From: Kineococcus rubinsiae
GTDB taxonomy: Bacteria > Actinomycetota > Actinomycetes > Actinomycetales > Kineococcaceae
DNA length: 57,242 bases
Assembly: GCF_011839805.1 (NCBI RefSeq)
Contig: NZ_VWPY01000029.1
Span: 1 to 57,242, forward strand
Direction of reading: 5' to 3'
Shown here: in pieces, positions 31,954 to 40,535 of the stretch
Layout of the letters: each line of letters begins with the position of its first letter
Position numbering within the stretch: position 1 is the stretch's first letter
Made by a program: the position numbers and the translations under genes
Notes under the pieces: model-generated
Told to the model about the DNA's origin: nothing
The model's database searches: none
Seen by the model: only the letters and a program-made list of their open reading frames with translations

Positions 31954-32835
31954 ATGCACGTCTTCGTCACGGGCGGCACCGGCACGATCGGCTCGGCAGT
32001 CACCACCGAGCTGCTGGCCCACGGCCACACCGTCCTCGCCCTCGCGCGCTCCGAGGCGACGGTCGAGGCCCTCACCGCCGTCGGCGCCCAGCCGCTGCGG
32101 GGCTCCCTGGCCGACCTGGACGTCCTGCGGGCCGGGGCCTCCGCGGCCGACGGGGTGATCCACCTGGCCTTCAGCCGCGACTACGGCAGCCCCGAGTCCG
32201 TCGCCGCCGGGGTCGCGGAGGAGACGGCCGCCCTCACCGTCCTCGGCGAGGCGCTCGTCGGCACCGGCAAGCCGCTGGTCACCGTCTCGGGCACCCCGTG
32301 GATCCCCGGGCGGCCGTCGACCGAGGCCGACCCGCTGCCCACCGGCGGGCCGGTCGGCGGCCGCGCCCTCACGGTCACGGCGATCCTCGCCCTGGCCGAC
32401 CGCGGCGTGCGCGCCACGGCCGTGCGCCTGCCCCGCACCGTCCACGACCAGGGGCAGGGCGGCTTCGCGGGGATGCTCACGGGCATCGCGCGCCAGTCGG
32501 GCGTCTCGGGCTACCCGGGCGACGGGACCCAGCGCTGGCCGGCGGTGCACGCCCAGGACGCCGCCGTCCTCTTCCGCCTCGCCCTGGAGGGGGCACCGGC
32601 CGGCACGGCCTGGCACGCCGTGGCCGACGAGGGGGACGCGGTGCGCGACATCGCGGCCGTGATCGGGCGGCGGCTCGGGCTGCCGGTGCGCCCCGAGCCC
32701 GAGGAGAGCTTCGGCCCGTTCGGCCCGATCTTCGCGATGGACCAGCCCGCCTCGAGCGCCGTCACGCGCGAGGCGCTCGGCTGGGTGCCCCGGCACCCGA
32801 GCCTGCTGGCGGACCTGGAGCTCCTCGTCCCCTGA
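31954..32835 (+). CDS. SDR family NAD(P)-dependent oxidoreductase / epimerase-like
   Basis: A 293-residue extended-type SDR protein. The dinucleotide motif is GGTGTIG at residues 7-13 (GxxGxxG), with LARSEATV after the second strand suggesting NADP binding. The usual YxxxK catalytic pair is not evident, as in the atypical NmrA-like group. The C-terminal part holds substrate-site blocks (WPAVHAQDAAVLFRLALEG). It is preceded by GGAGGA at a good distance and controlled by the TetR operators. Close relatives are often annotated as SDR of unknown substrate, and that is as far as the sequence goes. Confidence 0.85.
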   Translation: MHVFVTGGTGTIGSAVTTELLAHGHTVLALARSEATVEALTAVGAQPLRGSLADLDVLRAGASAADGVIHLAFSRDYGSPESVAAGVAEETAALTVLGEALVGTGKPLVTVSGTPWIPGRPSTEADPLPTGGPVGGRALTVTAILALADRGVRATAVRLPRTVHDQGQGGFAGMLTGIARQSGVSGYPGDGTQRWPAVHAQDAAVLFRLALEGAPAGTAWHAVADEGDAVRDIAAVIGRRLGLPVRPEPEESFGPFGPIFAMDQPASSAVTREALGWVPRHPSLLADLELLVP

Positions 32836-32844
32836 GCCGCCGCC

Positions 32845-32871
32845 GCGGGCGGCCCCGCGCCGGCCGCCCGC
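32845..32871. terminator. Bidirectional terminator between SDR and LysR genes
   Basis: GCGGGCGGCC and GGCCGCCCGC form a perfect 10-bp stem with loop CCGCGCC, midway between two converging genes. Confidence 0.75.
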
Positions 32872-32906
32872 ACGGTCGCGGTGCCGCCCCGGCGGCCCGA
32901 CTCCCC

Positions 32907-33803
32907 TCACCCGGTTCCGAGCAGCATCTCCGTTGCGAGCCGGGCGATCTCCCGCGTCGCGGGCGACAGCACGCTCCCGCTGCGCATCACCAGCGCGACC
33001 GTGTCGTAGAGGGGTTCCGCGAACTCGACGACGCCCAGTTCGGGCGGGAACCCCGGGCTGCCCGCCACCGCCCGGCAGACGAAGGTGTCACCGATGCCGC
33101 GCGCCACGAGCTTGAGCGCCGCCTCGACGTGCTCGACCTCGATCAGCCCCTCGACCCGCACCCCCGCCAACCGGGCGCGCTCGGCGACTTGACGGCGGGT
33201 GGGGTCCTGCCAGCCGTAGTGGGCGTCGTAGACGATGAGCCGTGCCGCCGCCAGGTCCTCGGTGGTGACCGGACGCTGCAGGTGCGTGGGATCGGCGCTG
33301 GCGTACACCACCTCGTCGCGCATCAGCGGGGTGACGTCGAGGCCGGCGTCGTCGACGGGCAGCACCACGAGGCCCGCCTCCAGCTCGCCGCCGGCGACGG
33401 CCGCCGCGACCTCCACGCTGTTCTGCCCGATGAGCCGCGCCCGCACCTGCGGGTAGCGCTCGTGGAAGCGCTCGACCAGGTCGGAGAGCAGGTAGTAGTC
33501 GGCGTTGCGCAGGAGCCCGAAGCTGGCGACGCCGCCGCCGAGCGAGCTCAGGGAGCGCATCGCGGCGGCGCCACCGTCAGCGGCGGCCACCGACTGCTCG
33601 GCGAACGGCCGCAGCTCCTTCCCGGCCTCGGTGAGCAGGAGCCGACGCCCTCCGCGGACGAACAGCGCCGTCCCCGACTCCTCCTCCAGCCGGCGCACCA
33701 GCTCGGAGACCGACGGCTGGGACAGCTGCAGCTCGCGCGCCGCCGCGGTGAAGGAAGCCGTAGTGGCGGCCGCGAGGAACGCGCGCAGCTGGGTCAGCGT
33801 CAT
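32907..33803 (-). CDS. LysR family transcriptional regulator
   Basis: A 298-residue LysR-type regulator. The winged helix-turn-helix is residues 1-60 (LTQLRAFLAAATTASFTAAARELQLSQPSVS in parts) and the periplasmic-binding-like effector domain spans about 90-298. I chose the ATG at 33803 since LysR proteins start right before the LTQLRAF helix. It is divergent from the HisD-like gene with an 86-base gap containing a perfect inverted repeat and a second partial site. It therefore probably regulates the dehydrogenase-permease-hydrolase operon in response to its substrate or an intermediate. Confidence 0.9.
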   Translation of the reverse strand: MTLTQLRAFLAAATTASFTAAARELQLSQPSVSELVRRLEEESGTALFVRGGRRLLLTEAGKELRPFAEQSVAAADGGAAAMRSLSSLGGGVASFGLLRNADYYLLSDLVERFHERYPQVRARLIGQNSVEVAAAVAGGELEAGLVVLPVDDAGLDVTPLMRDEVVYASADPTHLQRPVTTEDLAAARLIVYDAHYGWQDPTRRQVAERARLAGVRVEGLIEVEHVEAALKLVARGIGDTFVCRAVAGSPGFPPELGVVEFAEPLYDTVALVMRSGSVLSPATREIARLATEMLLGTG

Positions 33804-33810
33804 GCTCCAC

Positions 33811-33833
33811 GCTCCCACAGGGATGTCCTGTGG
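33811..33833. promoter_or_regulatory. LysR operator candidate (9-bp inverted repeat) with downstream half-site
   Basis: TCCCACAGG and CCTGTGGGA are perfect arms around GATGT, beginning eight bases from the LysR start. TGTCCTGTG within the right half recurs at 33856-33864. This layout of one strong palindrome and one weaker site towards the target promoter is typical of LysR recognition and activation sites. Confidence 0.65.
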
Positions 33834-33889
33834 GAGGAGAAGGATGTACGCCCCTTGTCCTGTGACACCCCCGCTCCTACGGTCGCCGC

Positions 33890-35203
33890 ATGCGCCACAC
33901 CGCTGCTCTCCTGCGCCGTCTCGACGGCCGCTTCCGGGTGCTCAAGGCCCCCGCCGTCGACGCCCCCGCCGCTCAGCGCGATCCCGCCGTCGCCGCCCTG
34001 GTCTCCCGGATGCTCGGCGAGATCGAGTCCGGCGGCATGGACGCGGTCCTGCGCCACGCCCGCGACCTCGACCACCACGACGGACGCGACGTCGAGCTGA
34101 CCCGGGAGCAGATCGCCGCCAGCGGCGACGCCCTGCCGCCGGACCTGCGGGCCGCCATCGACCTCGGGTCCCAGCGCACCCGCGCCTTCGCGGCGGCCCA
34201 GCGCGAGCACCTCGTCGACTTCGAGGTCGAGCTGGTCCCCGGCCTCGTCACCGGACAGCGCTACGTCCCCGTCGGCCGGGTCGGCGCGTACCTGCCCGCC
34301 GGACGCTTCCCGCTCACCGCGAGCGCCTTCATGACGGTCGGGGTCGCCGACGTCGCCGGCGTCCCGTCGGTGGTGGCGTGCACCCCCCCGCAGCCGGGCG
34401 GGCACGCCAACGCCGCCGTCCTGTACGCCGCGCACGTCTCGGGAGTGGACCGGGTGTTCGTCCTGGGCGGGGTGCAGGCCCTGGCGGCGATGGCCTTCGG
34501 GCTCGTCGGCGACGCCCCGGTGGACATGCTGGTCGGCGCCGGGAACGCCTACGTCGCCGAGGCGAAGCGGCAGCTGTTCGGGACCGTGGCGATCGACCTG
34601 CTCGCCGGTCCCTCGGAGGTCGCGGTGATCGCCGACGAGAGCGCCGACCCCGTCGTGGTCGCGGCCGACCTGCTCGGCCAGGCCGAGCACGGCACGAACT
34701 CCCCCGCCGCGCTGGTCACGACGTCGGAGCAGCTGGGCACCGCGGTCCTCGCCGAGGTCGAGCGCCAGCTGGGCACGCTCGCCACCCGCGACGTCGCCGG
34801 ACCGGCCTGGCGCGACTTCGGCAGCATCACCGTCGCGCAGGACCGGGAGACCGCGGCCGCCCTCATGGACGACCTGGCCCCCGAGCACCTGGAGGTCCAG
34901 ACCGTCGACGACCGCTGGTACCACGACCGGCTCACCAACTACGGCTCGATCTTCCTCGGGCCGTGGTCGACGGTCGCCTACTCCGACAAGGGGATGGCCG
35001 GCACCAACCACACCCTGCCCACCGCCGGCGGAGCCAAGCACAGCGCGGGGTTGTCGGTGTCCCGCTACCTCAAGCCCCTCACCTACCAGCGGATCGCCCG
35101 CGAGGCCACGTCCGCCCTCGCCCCGGCCGTGCAGGTCATCTCGGACTCGGAGGGGATGGCCGCGCACGCAGCCACCGCCAGCCTGCGCACCGCGAGCGCC
35201 TGA
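33890..35203 (+). CDS. Histidinol dehydrogenase family protein (catabolic-type paralogue)
   Basis: A 437-residue NAD+- and Zn2+-dependent dehydrogenase of the HisD family. The expected zinc and catalytic residues are in place: Gln264 and His267 (GQAEHG), Glu332-His333 (APEHLEV), Asp366 (SDKGMAGTNH), His374 and His426. Its context is not histidine biosynthesis: it is LysR-controlled and followed by a permease and a nitrilase-family hydrolase. The SDKxxAGTNHTLPT block and one extra residue before GTNH resemble the sulfopropanediol dehydrogenase (HpsN) and related catabolic branch. Candidate substrates are L-histidinol or another amino alcohol or diol. The true hisD is expected elsewhere. Confidence 0.85.
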   Translation: MRHTAALLRRLDGRFRVLKAPAVDAPAAQRDPAVAALVSRMLGEIESGGMDAVLRHARDLDHHDGRDVELTREQIAASGDALPPDLRAAIDLGSQRTRAFAAAQREHLVDFEVELVPGLVTGQRYVPVGRVGAYLPAGRFPLTASAFMTVGVADVAGVPSVVACTPPQPGGHANAAVLYAAHVSGVDRVFVLGGVQALAAMAFGLVGDAPVDMLVGAGNAYVAEAKRQLFGTVAIDLLAGPSEVAVIADESADPVVVAADLLGQAEHGTNSPAALVTTSEQLGTAVLAEVERQLGTLATRDVAGPAWRDFGSITVAQDRETAAALMDDLAPEHLEVQTVDDRWYHDRLTNYGSIFLGPWSTVAYSDKGMAGTNHTLPTAGGAKHSAGLSVSRYLKPLTYQRIAREATSALAPAVQVISDSEGMAAHAATASLRTASA

Positions 35204-35209
35204 CCCAGC

Positions 35210-35270
35210 CCCCGCACCGACGAACCCCGCACCGACGAACCCCGCACCGGACGAACCCCCTGCACCGGAC
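35210..35270. repeat. Tandem 15-18 bp repeats between HisD-like and permease genes
   Basis: Two exact units of CCCCGCACCGACGAA (35210-35224, 35225-35239) are followed by two diverged units (35240-35255, 35256 to about 35273). They fill much of the 162-base gap between two genes of the same operon. No hairpin or promoter was recognised there. Confidence 0.7.
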
Positions 35271-35365
35271 AGACCCGCGCAGACCGGTCCCGCGCCCATC
35301 GCGGAGCGGATTCCCCGGAACTCCTCCGACGCCGCCCGTTCCGCACCCTCGCCCCCTGGAGTGAC

Positions 35366-36868
35366 ATGAGCACCTCGCCGCGCAGCACCGCACCCGCCCC
35401 AGGCCTCAGGCGCGAGCTCAAGGTCGCCGACGCCGCCGCCTTCTCCGTCGGCCTCATCGGTCCGGTGGGCGTCATGGCCCTGCTCGGCGCCGGCGCGGCC
35501 GGCATCCTCGGCGCGGGGGCGGCGTGGGCGTTCATCTTCGCCCTGGTCGCGGTCTCCCTCGTGGCCTACGGGTTCGTCCGCCTCTCCCGGTACATCTCCC
35601 ACACCGGGTCCGTGTACGCCCTGGTCGGCCTCACCCTCGGCCCGCGCGCCGGTTTCGTCGCCGGGTGGGCCCTGTTCGGGGCCTACGTCGCGATCGGCGC
35701 CGGGTCCGGCATCGAGATCGGCCTCTTCGTCGGCAAACTGCTGCGCGGCCTCGGCCTCGACGCCACCCCCGACTGGGCCGTCGTCGCCGTCGTCGCCCTC
35801 GCGGTCGTCCTCGCGCTCGGGCGACGCGAGGTCCGCGTCATCACCCGGTCCCTGCTGACGGCCGAGCTCGTCGGCGCCGTCCTCGTCACCGTGCTCTCGG
35901 TGGTCATCCTCGTGCGGCTCGCCGTCGGCACCGCCCCCGGCGGCCGGCACCTCAGCGTCGACTTCCTGGCCCTGCCCGCCGGCACGAACGTCAACGTCAT
36001 CGCGGCCGCCGCGGTCTTCGGGTTCCTGGCCTTCGCCGGCTTCGAGGGCGCGGCCACCCTCGGCGAGGAGACCCGCAACCCGCGGCGCGAGATCCCGCGG
36101 GCCCTGAAGATCGCCATCGCCGTCGTCGGGGTGTTCTACCTGGTGACGATCGCCGCGCAGTCGCTCGGGTTCGGCACCGACGCGGCGGGCGTCGCGGCGT
36201 TCAGCTCCTCGGAGTCCCCGTACGGCGACCTCGCCTCCGCGTACGTCGGATCGTGGCTCGCGGTGCTGCTGAACCTCGCCGCGGCGCTGAGCCTGTTCGC
36301 GATCCTCCTCGGGACCGTGTCCGCCGCCGCCCGCATCCTCTTCGCGCTCGGCCGCGACTCCGGGAGCACCCGCGGGGTGGCCCGGGCCTCGGCGGGCGGG
36401 GCGCCCGTGACCGCTCTCACGGTGTCGCTGGTGCTGGTCCTGCTCATCATCGCCGGGCAGCGCCTCGTCGTCGACGACGTCCTCGACGCCACGTTCTACG
36501 CCCTCACCGTCGGCACGATCGCCCTGCTCGTCGCCTACGTGCTCGCCACCCTCGGCGCGATCCGCTTCCTGTTCTCCCGCAACACCGTCGGTACCCGGCG
36601 AGCGCCCCTGTGGCAGGTCGCGGTGCCGGTGCTCGCCCTGGCGCTGGTGCTGTACACGATCTACCGCAACGCGGTGGGCCTCGACGCCCCGTACAGCTGG
36701 TTCCCGCTGGTCGTGGCCGGGTGGCTGCTCGTCGGCCTGGCCGTCGTGGCCCTCTCCCCCGGCCTGGCCGCGTCGGTGCGCAGCCGCCTGGCGCAGGCCG
36801 ACGCCGAGGCCACCGCCCGCCTCGACGCCGGCGAGCCGGCGCCCACCACCGCCGGGGGCCCGCAGTGA
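35366..36868 (+). CDS. APC family amino acid/polyamine permease
   Basis: A 500-residue permease with about 12 transmembrane segments. The first helix has the APC pattern AAFSVGLIGPVGVMAL with small residues at the unwound binding site. FAGFEGAATLGEETRNPRREIP is the signature loop after TM6 (in parts AGFEGAATLGEE and NPRREIPRA). It should import an amine or amino acid in symport with H+ or Na+. It sits between the HisD-like dehydrogenase and the nitrilase-family hydrolase, and its stop overlaps the start of the latter (GTGA), so it most likely imports the substrate of that pathway. Confidence 0.9.
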   Translation: MSTSPRSTAPAPGLRRELKVADAAAFSVGLIGPVGVMALLGAGAAGILGAGAAWAFIFALVAVSLVAYGFVRLSRYISHTGSVYALVGLTLGPRAGFVAGWALFGAYVAIGAGSGIEIGLFVGKLLRGLGLDATPDWAVVAVVALAVVLALGRREVRVITRSLLTAELVGAVLVTVLSVVILVRLAVGTAPGGRHLSVDFLALPAGTNVNVIAAAAVFGFLAFAGFEGAATLGEETRNPRREIPRALKIAIAVVGVFYLVTIAAQSLGFGTDAAGVAAFSSSESPYGDLASAYVGSWLAVLLNLAAALSLFAILLGTVSAAARILFALGRDSGSTRGVARASAGGAPVTALTVSLVLVLLIIAGQRLVVDDVLDATFYALTVGTIALLVAYVLATLGAIRFLFSRNTVGTRRAPLWQVAVPVLALALVLYTIYRNAVGLDAPYSWFPLVVAGWLLVGLAVVALSPGLAASVRSRLAQADAEATARLDAGEPAPTTAGGPQ

Positions 36869-37686
36869 CGCGGGTCGTCTGCGCCCAGCTGGCGCCGCGC
36901 CTGCTCGACCTCGACGCCAACCGGGCCGCGTCCACGGCCGCCGTCGAGGTCGCCGTCGCGGGCGGGGCCGACGTCGTGGTGCTGCCCGAGCTGGTCACCT
37001 CGGGGTACGTGTTCGCGTCACCCGAGGAGGCCGCCACCGTGGCGATCACCGCCGCGCACCCCGTGTTCGCGGACTGGGCCACCGCCGTCGGCAGCAGCGG
37101 CGCCGTCGTCGTGGGGGGTTTCTGCGAGCGGGGCGAGGACGGGCGGCTGCACAACAGCGCCGCGGTCGTCGACGCCACCGGGGTCCTGGCGGTCTACCGC
37201 AAGGTCCACCTGTGGGACCGGGAGAAGCTCGTGTTCACCGCGGGGACCGCGGTGCCCCCGGTGGTGGAGACGGTGCACGGGCGGATCGCGGTGATCGTCT
37301 GCTACGACCTCGAGTTCCCCGAGTGGACCCGCACCGCCGCGCTCGCCGGGGCGGACCTCATCGCCGTCCCGACCAACTGGCCGCTGTTCCCCCGGCCCGC
37401 GGGTGAGCACGCCGCCGAGGTCGTCATCGCCATGGGGACCGCGCGGCTGAACCGGGTGGCCATCGCCTGCTGCGACCGGTCGGGGGTGGAGCGCGGTCAG
37501 GAGTGGACGGAGGGGACGGCGATCGTCGACGCCGACGGCTGGGTGGTCGCGGCCGCAGGACCCGGCGAGGCGAGCGCGGCTGCGGACCTCGACCTCACGC
37601 GCTCGCGGGACAAGTCGTACACGTCCCTGGCCGACGCGTTCGCCGACCGCCGCCCGGAGCTGTACGCGGGCGTCGTCGCCCCCTGA
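36865..37686 (+). CDS. Carbon-nitrogen hydrolase (nitrilase superfamily)
   Basis: A 273-residue amidase/nitrilase-fold enzyme. The catalytic triad is visible as Glu42 (LPELVTSGY), Lys113 (YRKVHLWDRE) and Cys146 (VCYDLEFPEW), with the usual spacing. The HLWDREK segment is typical of amidase and omega-amidase or carbamoylase branches rather than true nitrilases, so an amide or carbamoyl bond is the likelier target. It starts with GTG inside the stop of the permease gene and ends the LysR-controlled operon. Its product may be an acid formed after the dehydrogenase step or an amide cleaved before it. Confidence 0.88.
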   Translation: MTRVVCAQLAPRLLDLDANRAASTAAVEVAVAGGADVVVLPELVTSGYVFASPEEAATVAITAAHPVFADWATAVGSSGAVVVGGFCERGEDGRLHNSAAVVDATGVLAVYRKVHLWDREKLVFTAGTAVPPVVETVHGRIAVIVCYDLEFPEWTRTAALAGADLIAVPTNWPLFPRPAGEHAAEVVIAMGTARLNRVAIACCDRSGVERGQEWTEGTAIVDADGWVVAAAGPGEASAAADLDLTRSRDKSYTSLADAFADRRPELYAGVVAP

Positions 37687-37809
37687 CCGGGGCGACGTCG
37701 ACGGCACGTCGCCGGGGTGCTCGGCTCGCCCACCACCGCGACGGGTCCTAGCGTCGTCCTGGTCGGACGCTCCCTGGCTCCGCATCCCCGCCGCGCTCCG
37801 GAGGCCGTC

Positions 37810-38739
37810 ATGCCGCTGCTCACCCGAATCCTCGACGCCCCCGTCAGCTGGACCTGGCTGGACGGCGTCGCCTCGCGCGCCTCCGAGGTCGTCAAGACCG
37901 TCCTGCCGCAGCCGGTGAAGGACGTGCTGCACGGCACGGTCATCGGGCACCCGCTGCACCCGGTGCTCGTCCAGGTCCCCGTGGGGGCCTGGACCTGCGC
38001 CGTCGTCCTCGACGTGCTCGCGACGCTCGTGCCGGGCCACGACGAGGGGCTCGACCGGGCGTCGGGCGCGCTGGTCATCACCGGACTGGCGGGAGCGGTG
38101 CCCGCCGTCGCGGCCGGCTGGGCCGACTACGCCGACCTGCACGAGGAGCAGCGCCGCATCGCCCTCGTCCACGCCGCCGCGAACGGCGTCTCGAGCGCCG
38201 TCTTCGCCCTCTCCGTCGTGGCCCGCGGGCGCGGACGCACCCTGGCGGCGCGGGGACTCGACCTGCTCGGCATGAGCCTGGCCGGGGGCGGGGCCGCGCT
38301 CGGCGGGCACCTGTCCTACCGCTGGGCGGCGGGCGCCAACCACGCCGAGGCGGTCCCCCACGTCACCCCGCGCGGGTGGTACCCGGTGGGGCGGTTCGCG
38401 GAGCTCGTCTCCGGCGAGCCGGTCGGGGCGAAGGTCGGCGACACGGGTGTCCTGGTGGTCCGGCGCGGCGACGACGTGTTCGCCCTCGCCGACGTGTGCT
38501 CGCACCTGGCCGCGCCGCTGCACGAGGGCGAGGTCGTCGAGGAGGGCGGGCGTCCGTGCATCGTGTGCCCGTGGCACCAGAGCGTGTTCTCCCTCACCGA
38601 CGGCGACGTCGTGCACGGGCCGGCGTCCTCGCCCCAGCCGGTCTTCGACACCCGGGTCGTCGACGGTGAGGTCCACGTGCGCGTCCGGGAGCTCCCGGGC
38701 GTGCCCGCGGCGGAACCCGTCGAGGGCGTCCTCGCCTGA
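37810..38739 (+). CDS. DUF2231 membrane domain fused to a Rieske [2Fe-2S] domain
   Basis: A 309-residue fusion. Residues about 40-180 form DUF2231 with four hydrophobic segments, opened by GHPLHPVLVQVPVGAW. Residues about 205-300 are a Rieske ferredoxin-like domain with the cluster ligands Cys230-x-His232 and Cys253-x2-His256 (CSHL and CPWH). It probably moves electrons at the membrane; the DUF2231 part may bind heme, as suggested for the family. No oxygenase or partner reductase is adjacent. The ATG at 37810 is chosen because homologues begin near LLTRILDAP. It may follow the hydrolase operon after 123 bases. Confidence 0.85.
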   Translation: MPLLTRILDAPVSWTWLDGVASRASEVVKTVLPQPVKDVLHGTVIGHPLHPVLVQVPVGAWTCAVVLDVLATLVPGHDEGLDRASGALVITGLAGAVPAVAAGWADYADLHEEQRRIALVHAAANGVSSAVFALSVVARGRGRTLAARGLDLLGMSLAGGGAALGGHLSYRWAAGANHAEAVPHVTPRGWYPVGRFAELVSGEPVGAKVGDTGVLVVRRGDDVFALADVCSHLAAPLHEGEVVEEGGRPCIVCPWHQSVFSLTDGDVVHGPASSPQPVFDTRVVDGEVHVRVRELPGVPAAEPVEGVLA

Positions 38740-38764
38740 GCGATCGCCGGACCGGCGCGATCGC
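38740..38764. terminator. Bidirectional hairpin between Rieske fusion and DNA ligase
   Basis: GCGATCGCCG and CGGCGCGATCGC pair around GAC with a two-base bulge, between two converging genes only 27 bases apart. Confidence 0.55.
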
Positions 38765-38766
38765 GG

Positions 38767-40314
38767 TCAGGCCAGCAGGTCCCGGACGGCGTCGAGGGTG
38801 TCGGCCTCGGCGGCCGTCTTGTCCGGGCGGTAGCGCAGGACCCGGGCGAAGCGCAGCGCCAGCCCGCCCGGGTACCGGGTGCTGCGCTGGGCCCCGTCGA
38901 CGGCGATCTCGACGACCAGCTCGGGTCGCAGCAGCACCCCCCACGGCGGTTCCTCGCGCGCGAGCTCCGGGAACGTCCGCGTCTGCCAGGCCAGCAGCTC
39001 GTCGGTCATGCCCTTGAACGTCTTGCCGACCATGACGGGCTCGCCGCCGTCGGGGTCGCGAGCGCCGAGGTGGATGTTCGACAGCGACCCGGAACGCCGG
39101 CCGTACCCCCACTCCGCGCCGAGGACGACGAGGTCCAGGGTGTGGACGGGTTTCACCTTCTGCCACGCCTTGCCGCGGCGGCCGGCCGCGTAGGGCGCGT
39201 CGAGCGCCTTGACGACGACGCCCTCGTGGCCCGCGGTGAGCGCGTCGTCGAGGACCTGCGCCGCGCGCTCGGGGGCGGGGTTGCGGACGCCGGGCATCCG
39301 CAGCGCCGCGTGCTCGTCGGCGGCCAGCAGCCCCGCGAGGGCGTCGAGGCGCACGTGCAGGGGTTCGTCGAGCAGGTCGGCCCCGTCGAGGTGCAGGACG
39401 TCGAAGAAGAACGGGCTGAGCAGGACGGCCGCGTCCTCGCCGCCCTGCGGGCCGTCGCTGCCGAAGCGGCTCATGGTGTCCTGGAACGCGCGGGGGCGGC
39501 CGTCGTCGTCCAGCGCCAGCGTCTCGCCGTCCAGCACGACCGTGCGGCAGGGCAGGGCGCGCACGCGGTCGGCGAGCTCGGGCACGCCGTCGGTGACCTC
39601 GCGCAGCGTGCGCGTCCAGACGCGCACCTCGTCGCCGTCGCGGTGCACCTGGATCCGCGCGCCGTCGAGCTTGAACTCGACGGTGACGTCGGCGCCCAGG
39701 TCGGCGAGCGCCGCGTCGAGGGAGCTGCCGGGGCTCGCGAGCATGGGCCGCACGGGCCGGCCGAGGAGCAGGCGCGCCGCCTCCAGCGCCTCGACTCCCC
39801 CGGTCAGGGCGGTCGTCGCGGTCCCCGGCAGGCTGCCGGTCAGCATGAACGCGCGGCGCACCGCGGGGGCCGGGACGTCGGCGGCGGCCGCGACGGCCTC
39901 GAGGACGACGCCCTCCAGCGCCCCCTGGCGCAGCTCCCCCGTCAGCAGGCGGACGAGGAAGCGCTGCTCGTCGCCGGTCGCCGCCCCGAACAGGGCGGTC
40001 AGCGCCGCCTCGCGCCGGGCCGCGGACCCGGCGCCGCTCGTGCCCGCGAGCGCCGTGAGGGCGTCGTCGACGGCGGTGACGGTGAGCGACGGCTCCGGCT
40101 CGGCCGCACCGTCCGCCCGCGTCAGCCCGGACAGGCTGCGCCAGCCCACCCCGAGGCGACCCTGCCGGGGTTCCCCGGCGAGCCAGGCCGTGACGGGTTC
40201 GACCTCCTCCGCCGCGGCCGCGCGCAGGAGGCCCGCGATCGCGGTGGCCTTGGCCGTCCGGGCGCGGGTCGTCGCGACGGCGGAGGAGGCGGCGACGACG
40301 TCGGCGAGGAGCAC
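38767..40314 (-). CDS. ATP-dependent DNA ligase (LigB-like)
   Basis: A 515-residue ATP-dependent DNA ligase. The adenylation motif is EFKLDGARIQVHR, where Lys forms the AMP adduct; DGETLALDDDG, the FFFDVLHLDGADL stretch, EGVVVKALDAPY and KVKPVHTLDLVV are the further nucleotidyltransferase motifs. A DNA-binding domain precedes (about 1-200) and an OB domain with VGKTFKGMTDELL follows. Actinobacteria use NAD+-dependent LigA for replication, so this is an accessory repair ligase like mycobacterial LigB. No Ku gene lies nearby. The GTG at 40314 gives VLLADVVAASS, the usual family start. Confidence 0.9.
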   Translation of the reverse strand: MLLADVVAASSAVATTRARTAKATAIAGLLRAAAAEEVEPVTAWLAGEPRQGRLGVGWRSLSGLTRADGAAEPEPSLTVTAVDDALTALAGTSGAGSAARREAALTALFGAATGDEQRFLVRLLTGELRQGALEGVVLEAVAAAADVPAPAVRRAFMLTGSLPGTATTALTGGVEALEAARLLLGRPVRPMLASPGSSLDAALADLGADVTVEFKLDGARIQVHRDGDEVRVWTRTLREVTDGVPELADRVRALPCRTVVLDGETLALDDDGRPRAFQDTMSRFGSDGPQGGEDAAVLLSPFFFDVLHLDGADLLDEPLHVRLDALAGLLAADEHAALRMPGVRNPAPERAAQVLDDALTAGHEGVVVKALDAPYAAGRRGKAWQKVKPVHTLDLVVLGAEWGYGRRSGSLSNIHLGARDPDGGEPVMVGKTFKGMTDELLAWQTRTFPELAREEPPWGVLLRPELVVEIAVDGAQRSTRYPGGLALRFARVLRYRPDKTAAEADTLDAVRDLLA

Positions 40315-40535
40315 CCGGTCATCGTGGCAGCCCCCACCGACGCCCCGCCCACACGCCCCGCCCACGCGCACCGCCGTCACGCACGGCCGGCACGAGACGC
40401 GACGCGCCGCCGGCCGACGGGTTCGCACCGCCTCGGCAGGGCGTTCCCAGCGCGCTGCCAGGACGCGCGAGGAGCGTCGTCCCCGACGCGCCCGTCCGAC
40501 GCGCCGAGGTCACGCCGAGCTCCGGAGGCACCGCG

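Noticed and set aside
33811-33833. Terminator for the LysR gene
   Set aside because: It lies upstream of both divergent genes, not after either, so an operator is the better reading despite its hairpin potential.
33890-35203. Biosynthetic hisD of the histidine operon
   Set aside because: No other his genes adjoin it, it has its own LysR regulator and a co-directed permease and hydrolase, and the active-site loop differs by one residue in length.
35210-35270. CRISPR-like array
   Set aside because: The repeats are contiguous 15-18 bp units without unique spacers, so this is a simple tandem repeat. No cas genes are present.
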